A stretch of DNA of 64,000 nt from Liolophura sinensis (taxonomy: Eukaryota; Mollusca; Polyplacophora; Chitonida; Chitonidae), in NCBI RefSeq assembly GCF_032854445.1, contig NC_088307.1:9734001-9798000 (forward strand), read 5' to 3'. This document shows positions 57,367 through 64,000 of the stretch, in pieces; positions within the stretch are counted from its first letter, which is position 1; each line of letters opens with the position of its first letter. The translations under genes and the position numbers were made by a program. A model generated the notes under the pieces. It was not told the DNA's origin. It ran no database searches and was given only the letters and a program-made list of their open reading frames with translations.

Positions 57367-58374
57367 TTAAACACATAACCACGCTAAAACTCTTCTGGGC
57401 GGAACGAATTCTCTTCGCGCGTGCAGAACTTGGAGATTGTCAATCATCATGACGTCGCCGGATTTCCAGTCCATGTCAGACGCACACTCGCACAGCGTTT
57501 CATCCAAAATGTCCATTACTTCCGGTTTCATGTAAGTCCCATCACTCAGGTAAACAGATTTTTCCGGAACGTTCCGCGAGTCCACGTAAGCCCTGTAGGC
57601 GTTGATAATGGCGTTATGCCACATTTTGAGGCCATTGTTAGGGTTGATTCTGACACCAGGCATGATGTCGGTGATGGTTTTAACGGAACCGTCCGGCATC
57701 CATTCAAACGTCGTGCCTAACTCTTTGGCTTTGCTCTCCGCCTCTTCACGCGTCTTGCTGAGGTACGTTGACTGCCACCCTCGGCCAATGGCGGACTCGT
57801 TGTCATCGCCATCAGGTAAAACTCGTAGATAGCGAACACCTTTCTCTTCCAAATCTTTCACGAACTCGGGTTCCCTCTCCAGCATTTTGCGGTAGACCAA
57901 GTTCGACGGAGCCACAGACGTTTGACCGCCCTCTTTGGCGGGATATTCACAGAAGAAGAAGATGTTTTTCGGGTATTTGGGGGACTGCGCAATTTCGTGG
58001 TGGAAATCTACCAGTTTGTCCGGAGGAGACTCATTCGTTGTGAACACATCACCCACGACGGAAGTCCGCGGTGCCGCGCCACCTATGTATGGAAAGGGCT
58101 GATAATCCAACGCTTTCACAAACGCATCGAAGTCGATGGCTTTTTTGACGGGGAAATCGCGAAATACGATAACTCCGTACTTCAGCAGGATCTTTTTCAA
58201 TTTGTCTCTGTTTTCTTCCAGCCACATGATGGTGCTAGGAAGATCGGTGAATGTTTTCTGATCGGTAGGGCTCAGAATCAAAGGAAATGGTTTTCCATCG
58301 TGGATTTTCTGCTGCGGTTCTGGCAGTTTAACTGTTTCCACCATTCCTCCCAGGGTGTTGATGTCTTCAAGCAT
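57367..58374 (-). CDS. TauD/TfdA-type Fe(II)/2-oxoglutarate dioxygenase (clavaminate synthase-like), intronless CDS
   Basis: A single open frame of 335 residues. Proteins of this fold use Fe(II), O2 and 2-oxoglutarate to hydroxylate or otherwise oxidise small molecules. The iron ligands are visible: His125 and Glu127 in DFHHEIAQ (an HxE form of HxD/E), and His318 in NLQVLHARREF, with the 2-oxoglutarate Arg in PPRRVLA (about 327-328). Other family landmarks are GDVFTTNESPP, FFFCEYPAKEGGQT, RGWQSTYLSKT, MWHNAIINAY and DWKSGDVMMIDN. The closest remembered relatives are plant and bacterial clavaminate synthase-like proteins such as At3g21360, which share HHEMAQ and GDVLLIDNWAVLHSRR-type motifs. 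The substrate is unknown. The start is the first ATG; a second in-frame ATG (Met11) is possible. TATTTTCAG lies just upstream (about 58388-58396), so a 5' UTR intron is likely. No signal peptide; probably cytosolic. Confidence 0.93.
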   Translation of the reverse strand: MLEDINTLGGMVETVKLPEPQQKIHDGKPFPLILSPTDQKTFTDLPSTIMWLEENRDKLKKILLKYGVIVFRDFPVKKAIDFDAFVKALDYQPFPYIGGAAPRTSVVGDVFTTNESPPDKLVDFHHEIAQSPKYPKNIFFFCEYPAKEGGQTSVAPSNLVYRKMLEREPEFVKDLEEKGVRYLRVLPDGDDNESAIGRGWQSTYLSKTREEAESKAKELGTTFEWMPDGSVKTITDIMPGVRINPNNGLKMWHNAIINAYRAYVDSRNVPEKSVYLSDGTYMKPEVMDILDETLCECASDMDWKSGDVMMIDNLQVLHARREFVPPRRVLAWLCV

Positions 58375-58439
58375 GGTTCTGTGTTATCTGAAAATATCGA
58401 CAGGTATACGAGCGCTACACAAGCTAGGCGCATCATTGA

Positions 58440-58682
58440 AGATTTACAACACACAAAAAACGCTTGTGTTGAAATTTAAGACAACTTGTATTGTTTCATT
58501 CAACACTTAAAAGTGTTACCCAACACAAACATGTGTTAAATAAATGTGAAGTACACATGTTTGTGTTATAAAGTAATACAACATAAACAAGACCGTGTCT
58601 TAATTCAACACAAGATAGATTTATGCAAATATGACACAAGAATTTTGTTGGAAAGAACACAAGTTTGTGTTCAGTCAACACA
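58440..58682. repeat. ACACAA-rich palindromic repeat block
   Basis: Many copies of AACACAA and TTGTGTT in both orientations, including a perfect 15-base inverted pair (AACACAAACATGTGT at 58522-58536 and ACACATGTTTGTGTT at 58553-58567). It is directly joined to a SINE A copy. Possibly a MITE, but ends were not defined. Confidence 0.5.
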
Positions 58683-58885
58683 TCGCTGTGAATTCCAATC
58701 CAACTAAGGCTGGCTTCCTCTCCAGCCGTACGTGGGAAGGTCTTGCAGCAACCTGCGTATGGTCGTGGGTTTTCACCGGGCTCTGCTCGGTTTCCTCCCA
58801 CCATAATGCTGGTGGCCGTCGTATAAGTGAAATATTCTTGAGTACTGTGTAAAACACCAATCAAATCAAATAAATCAATCAACCC
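58683..58885 (+). repeat. SINE family A copy
   Basis: Body and tail intact, head replaced by the palindromic block. Confidence 0.85.
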
Positions 58886-59111
58886 AAGTGTTTTTGGTCT
58901 GAAACACTGGCATTCATTAAGCCACCGATATACATGCATAGCTGTCTGACTTGTTTAAGTGACATTTAGAAGTTGAGTCACGAGGCTATATGGATAATAC
59001 CTTGTATTTATTTTGTAAGAAAATAAACAGATAGTCTTGTTATATTATATGTTATAACGAAGTTTCACCAATATCTGTGCTTCACGCATGACAACATTTG
59101 TTTTCTGCTTT

Positions 59112-59235
59112 ACATTTCTATTTATTTATTTACTTGATTATTGTTTTACGCCTTACTCAAGAATATTTCACGTATACGACGGCGGTCAGCATTATTGTGG
59201 GAGGAAACCTGTCAGAAACGCAGGGCCATCGGCCA
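59112..59235 (-). repeat. SINE family A 3' half, interrupted by SINE B
   Basis: Tail to GGGCCATCGGCCATCGCA, where a family B element begins. Confidence 0.75.
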
Positions 59236-59585
59236 TCGCAGTGAGTGAGTGCTTGGGGTTTAACGTCGTACTCAACAATTTTTCAGTCACATGACGACGA
59301 AGGAATCATTAGGGTGCATGTACGTGTAATGTGCCTCCTTGTTGCAGGACGGATTTCCACCGCTCTTTTATTTAGTGCTGCTTCACTGAGACGACTTACC
59401 GAAGGCAAGTAAGCCGCCCCGCCCGAGCCAATATACTGATACGGGTCAACCAGTCGTTGCACTATCCCCTTCATGCTGAACGCCAAGCGAGGAAGTTACA
59501 ACTTCCTCTTTTAAAGTCTTAGGTGTGACTCGATCAAGGATTGATCCTGGATCTACCGGCTCCGGAGCGGACGCTCTACTCGGCT
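59236..59585 (-). repeat. SINE family B copy inserted in a SINE A
   Basis: Very similar to the reference copy at 50994-51358 but truncated within the tRNA-like head (GCGGACGCTCTACTCGG). Confidence 0.88.
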
Positions 59586-59589
59586 CGTT

Positions 59590-60320
59590 GATGCCAAAAA
59601 CGTCCCACATTGACAAGAGAGGATACTTAAGGTTACACATGCTCAATTCATGCAATTTGGTTAAAGAACTGAAGGGCGCTGGGCCACTGATTGGACCACA
59701 CTGCAACACACTGTAATACGATATAAATTTCTGCACCGTTATCTTGCCCCTAGTTAAAATACATCAGAACTTCCTCCGTTTTTGTATAGAACTGAAAACT
59801 TTTTGGGGGGTTATCAAAGGTAACAAAATGCTATGAATTTACTTCCAGCAACCACAGCTCAAAACAGTGATTATGCCAGGTTGAATTTTTGGTCTCTTGT
59901 ACAGAGAAGAGCTAGCTACATGTCTTAGGTATGACATGGCACCGTGTAAATGTTATGAGATATATATATTTTTGGAGTAGAAGTTGGTCAATTCACTGCA
60001 TGAATAGTAAGGAAAGTCAATGCTCTCATATAACTACTTCAGTTACAAAACCTCTGGGTTTTGGAAAGTAGCGATACTAGTAAATGACAAGGAACGAGAT
60101 CATCTGAACCGTAGTGTATTTAAACCCGTATAGAATTACAGTAACAAACGTTTTCTGTCGTTTCTACCTTTGCTTGACTGACCTTCACGTAAGAACGCAC
60201 GGTGTCACTCATATCTGACGTGTAAGCCTAAATGATGCTGTGCGTTTAAAGACTCTAAAAATTCGTCATTCCAGCTTTACGCTAAGTCAAGTCTGTTTGA
60301 TTCAACAGCACAAACCAAAT
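59590..60320. other. Intergenic, nothing recognised
   Basis: No gene or repeat family identified. Confidence 0.4.
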
Positions 60321-60327
60321 CGAATAC

Positions 60328-60910
60328 TTAGAGAAAAAAATCGTGAAAAGGATGTCAAAATCAAATGAAATAGCGTCAAAACTTAAAAAAATATGACCTA
60401 CAATGTTTCTTGGATTTTTTTTAAGAGAAAAGGGTATTTGAAAACATTTTCGTGTGTGGTGGTATCTGTGACCAACTTTTGGTATTTATCGTTGTTGCAT
60501 AATAATGTTTCTAAATAAGGATGTGATGCTTGTGTAATAAATTTATTTGAATGTAACTTTGTTGTTTGTATCGAAAAATATGCATTTAACCTAAATTATG
60601 ACAATATTTATGAACATAATAAAAATATAAATATGATCCAAATTGAGGTTTAATACATTTGTTAGCTGAAAAGAACAAATTCTAGCGCAAAAATATTTAT
60701 TAAACCTGTGTTACATCCTCATTTATGACATTATAAAACAAAGACTATAAATACCAAAAGTGGTCTCAAATACCCACCATACAAAAATTATTTTGTTTCT
60801 TCCTCCTTAAGGAAAATCGGGGAAAATATTGCAGGCCACATTTAAAAATAACTTTTCGCACTCTTTCATCTTAAGTTAATGTCATTTTTTATGTTTTCTC
60901 CACCTTTAAG
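60328..60910. mobile_element. Foldback/MITE element, copy 2
   Basis: Same order of motifs as copy 1 (TCAAATGAAATAGCGTCAAA, CCAACTTTTGGTATTTATCG, AAATAAGGATGTGATGCTTG) and the same inverted arms, with an extra stretch of about 45 bp in the central loop. Confidence 0.75.
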
Positions 60911-62530
60911 GAATATTGTCACGCCACATTAGGCAAAATTTTTACGGAAACTGAGGAAGATTTATTTGAGTTGTCTTCAGTTGTAAAGCCTAAACAGTGT
61001 TATTTATCGTAAATCCATTTAAGCCCGGGATCTGGTTTGTATCATGTGATATTGTAATATTTCCTTTTAGTCTATACTGGGAGACAAATTAGCGAAATTT
61101 GGGGCAAGTTGGCCTACATTTTAATAATCATTCAATTTGTAACCATGGTTTAATCAGGGTGGAGAAAATGAATCAAAATTACTATACAATATACCGTACA
61201 CATGACTACATCACTGGAGTCATGGTACGCCATGGCACGTGGGAAAGTTCGTCAGTAACTTGCTAGAGGTAGGTGGTTTAAACCGCGTACTCCGGTTTAC
61301 CTAAACCCCAAAATCGACCGCCATGGTATAAGTGAAAAATACCTGAGCATGACGTTAAAGGACTATAACAATTAAACTATCAATTAATCATTCATTCCAT
61401 CAATCAATCACTACAGTTATGGTTCTGTGTCCTTTTAGAGTAAGGTTATGGTTTCTTAGTACAAAAAGCAATAACTAGCGCATACCTGTAAAAGGTGTAT
61501 ATTGATATTGAGAAGATTCTCCAGCCGTCAGCGACCCGCTCTCAATCAGGATTCTGGCGGTTACACCAACAATAATGCTTCACTTATAAAATACAAGTGT
61601 TACATTTCAGGTAAGAGTTGACGTTGACGATTCTGCGCATGGCCGATCTACATCTGAGCTGTGTTGAGGTCCACACTGTTCGACATGTAGATAAAGATCT
61701 AGAGCAATTTATGATAGATCGACGATAAGTGTGGTCACTGTTCAGACGTAGACACTTAAAGTTGGTACACTTTGTACGGCACAAGGATTAGCCTTTAATT
61801 GCCCAATGTATATAATGTAATGTTATAGTATTTGAAAATTCGACACCCTCAAAAGTCATATTGACCTTTCCTTTCGAGATAAGAGCGTTGAACCAAATCT
61901 GTCAAACTGTAACCTTTTTTTTTCAGCCGCAGTAAACAAATGACCCACATAATCAGGTCTATACAAGCAGGCCTATCCGTATGGCGAGCATACTGACAAA
62001 CAGCCATGTCAAGCTTTATTATGGCTCGCAATAACGTTAATTGGCACTAATATGGCGTTCTTAGGCCACCTGTACATCACACGCAGAAAAGTTCGTCAGT
62101 TCCTTGTCAAAAGTCCGTGGTTTACTCCGGGTATTCCGGTTTTTGTTACTGTCGTACAATATAATGTAGAATTGTTGCACTTGTTGGTGCTAGCCCTTTT
62201 CTTTTGTAATCTCGTTTGTAACTTTTCCAGCTTGTTATATTAGCCATATTACTGGAGGACAACTTTCCGCCTGGAAACTTCATGTAACACCACGCAAAGG
62301 AGATGCATCGACCGTTCTTTGACACTAAAGCCCCGATAGCAATGGAAGAAAAGGATTTCTGAAAATGGACTGCCTTAGAGTGGGATTCACCGCGATCTCT
62401 TCACAAAGCGGAGCAAGTATTGCGCCTGATGGAACACCAGTGCCTTCTATATTCTTGAATAACGATACCTCTGATTTCAGTAAAAACACAAGTGATGAGG
62501 AATAATCATCTCTGCCATTTGATCTTAAAA
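60911..62530. other. Intergenic, with decayed SINE-like pieces
   Basis: 61215-61375 and about 62050-62150 contain GAAAAGTTCGTCAGT-like and GGTTTACTCCGGGTATTCCG-like motifs shared with the family C element near 20905. No gene seen. Confidence 0.4.
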
Positions 62531-62532
62531 TA

Positions 62533-62722
62533 TTGATTTATTTGATTTGTATTTTATGCCGTACTAAAGAATATTTCACTTATAGGACGGTGGCTAGCAT
62601 TATTGTGAGAGAAAACCTTAGAGCCTCGGAGAGCAACCCATGGTCATCCGCAGGTTGCTATAAGACCTTCCCATCTACGGCCGGAGAGGAAGCCAGCATG
62701 AGCTGGATTTGATCTCACAACT
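62533..62722 (-). repeat. SINE family A copy, diverged
   Basis: Tail, body and part of the head in reverse. Confidence 0.8.
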
Positions 62723-63482
62723 TAATAGAGATCATCGTATATTAATGGTTCTAACCCAAATAACATCCCTGCTACATGACTATTCGTCGTCGTCACACAA
62801 ATGTGAATTTTACAGCACAGTATGTCCACATCTATCGAAAGTTTTAGTATCTGTTACGAATTTTCTTTAAAGTTCAAAGGAGAACGTTGGCACGTGGTTG
62901 CTGAACGTTGTACGGACGCTAAGTCTAATGACCCAAATAATACGACCTTCACGAACAGTTTCTCGTCTTCGCTGCATGGAGCGATAAGAGTTATCTCCAC
63001 TTCAAGGCTTCACTCTGAACTTACATGATGTTTACCTAATATGCCAGCCAACTTTTTTAAGTGGTGCACCAGTACGCATGCTCAGAACGAGTCATTTAGT
63101 CTTGTATTATATAGTATTATGCATAAACCAGGATTCTGCTGGTGGACTGATCATCCCCGAGGCCTTGTCCCTTTGCAATGTTTTAGTGTGATTGTATGTT
63201 AAATGTGATGAAAATACAGCATTTTGTGTAATTCTAGACCAGTGACGACTGATAAATTACAATTAACATCACAGCATTTTTTCATCTAATTCTGCTTAAG
63301 CCATGGTGCTAGGGGGGGGTGTGTGTAACTTGCTGCTATTTAAGCATTTGCATGTGCAGTTAGAATAAAACCCTGTTTGAGGTAAATTGAAAAATGGCCG
63401 TATTTCATTGGTTACGTGTGACAATTTTCCAGCTATCACACCGTCGTCGCTGCTCTGGATTTACACTTTGCGCTGTTCGTCG
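62723..63482. other. Intergenic, no gene recognised
   Basis: Short open frames only. 63220-63330 repeats part of 56735-56830 (GTGACGxCxTxATAAAxTxCAATTAACATCAC), a low-copy dispersed repeat. Confidence 0.35.
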
Positions 63483-63545
63483 TCATATGACTGAAAAATT
63501 GTTGAGCACGACGTTAAACCCCAAGCACTCACTCACTCACTCGGC
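63483..63545 (+). repeat. SINE family B 3' end
   Basis: CATATGACTGAAAAATTGTT, then GACGTTAAACCCCAAGCACT and ACTC repeats: the isolated tail. Confidence 0.85.
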
Positions 63546-64000
63546 GCTATTATAAGTTTAGGGTAAACAAAAGTACATTACCATTTAAGTCTATGCTCGG
63601 TTATAGTTTTTTATCTGTGTTTTTGTTCTGAGTTTAAAGACTTAAAACTGTGGTTGCACCTATGTAACATTTCAGTTTGCCCTAGATATATTTAAGCTAA
63701 TTGAATTATCGTATGATTTGTCACGACAGCGTTTCCTTGAAGTAGGACGAGCTCAGATTGGCCTATTTCGTGGTATAAAGACACCTCAAGGAGTTCGTAT
63801 ACGTATTGTTAAAGAAAAACATTTTGTTTGCTGTTTGTCGAAATCATGGTCTCCATATCACCATAAATAGAACTCAAAATCAGGTTGTAAATAATAAGCC
63901 TATATACACAAGAGAGTCGCTTGTAGACAGCCACGTCTTAGTTGATCTCTTAATTTTGACCAATCGTCTTACCTCCATTTTTAATGTTCCGGACAATATA

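Noticed and set aside
57922-58479. 185-codon plus-strand frame
   Set aside because: Antisense shadow of the TauD-type dioxygenase, which has clear catalytic motifs on the minus strand.

Overview
This is a eukaryotic nuclear window: genes are split by GT..AG introns, AT-rich intergenic DNA is crowded with short interspersed repeats, and there is no operon structure. Two abundant tRNA-derived SINE families (one ending in an AATA-type tail, one in an ACTC-type tail), a very tyrosine-rich secreted repeat protein and a TRIM-type immune gene point to a lophotrochozoan invertebrate, most likely a bivalve mollusc. A brachiopod or another mollusc cannot be excluded from the sequence alone.

Layout. 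490-3454 (-): three exons of a homologue of the small basic protein C11orf98; its first exon is not resolved. 6363-18119 (+): a complete six-exon 1-acylglycerol-3-phosphate acyltransferase (AGPAT1/2 type, 275 codons) with all four family motifs. 18.1-27.9 kb: 3' UTR, then repeat-rich intergenic DNA, including a 200-N assembly gap flanked by a duplicated segment and a tandem array grown from a SINE tail. 27946-34881 (+): a three-exon secreted protein of about 1205 residues, of which about 1130 are some 188 copies of a hexapeptide X-Y-Y-Y-S-S. Its first intron holds a complete Tc1-type transposon inserted inside a SINE. A detached, stop-containing block of the same repeat lies at 35.2-35.5 kb. 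37.8-38.5 kb (+): a broken C-type lectin-like gene whose upstream region is duplicated at 39.4-39.75 kb. 40652-47681 (-): a complete TRIM gene (RING, two B-boxes, coiled coil, B30.2/SPRY) over six coding exons. 57367-58374 (-): an intronless coding region for a TauD/TfdA-type 2-oxoglutarate/Fe(II) dioxygenase. 58.9-64 kb: repeats only.

The two observations most worth following are these. (1) The last intron of the TRIM gene is largely made of two tandem arrays. One copies the intron's own 3' splice site plus the start of the SPRY exon (42-bp unit, same reading frame). The other copies its own 5' splice site (about 63-bp unit). (2) The tyrosine-rich X-Y-Y-Y-S-S secreted protein, whose frame is fixed by the splice phase of two upstream exons, looks like a structural, adhesive or periostracum-like protein that I do not recognise.

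The genes are unrelated in function (lipid synthesis, extracellular matrix, innate immunity, oxidative metabolism) and appear to be independent transcription units. All calls come from reading the sequence; no database search was run.
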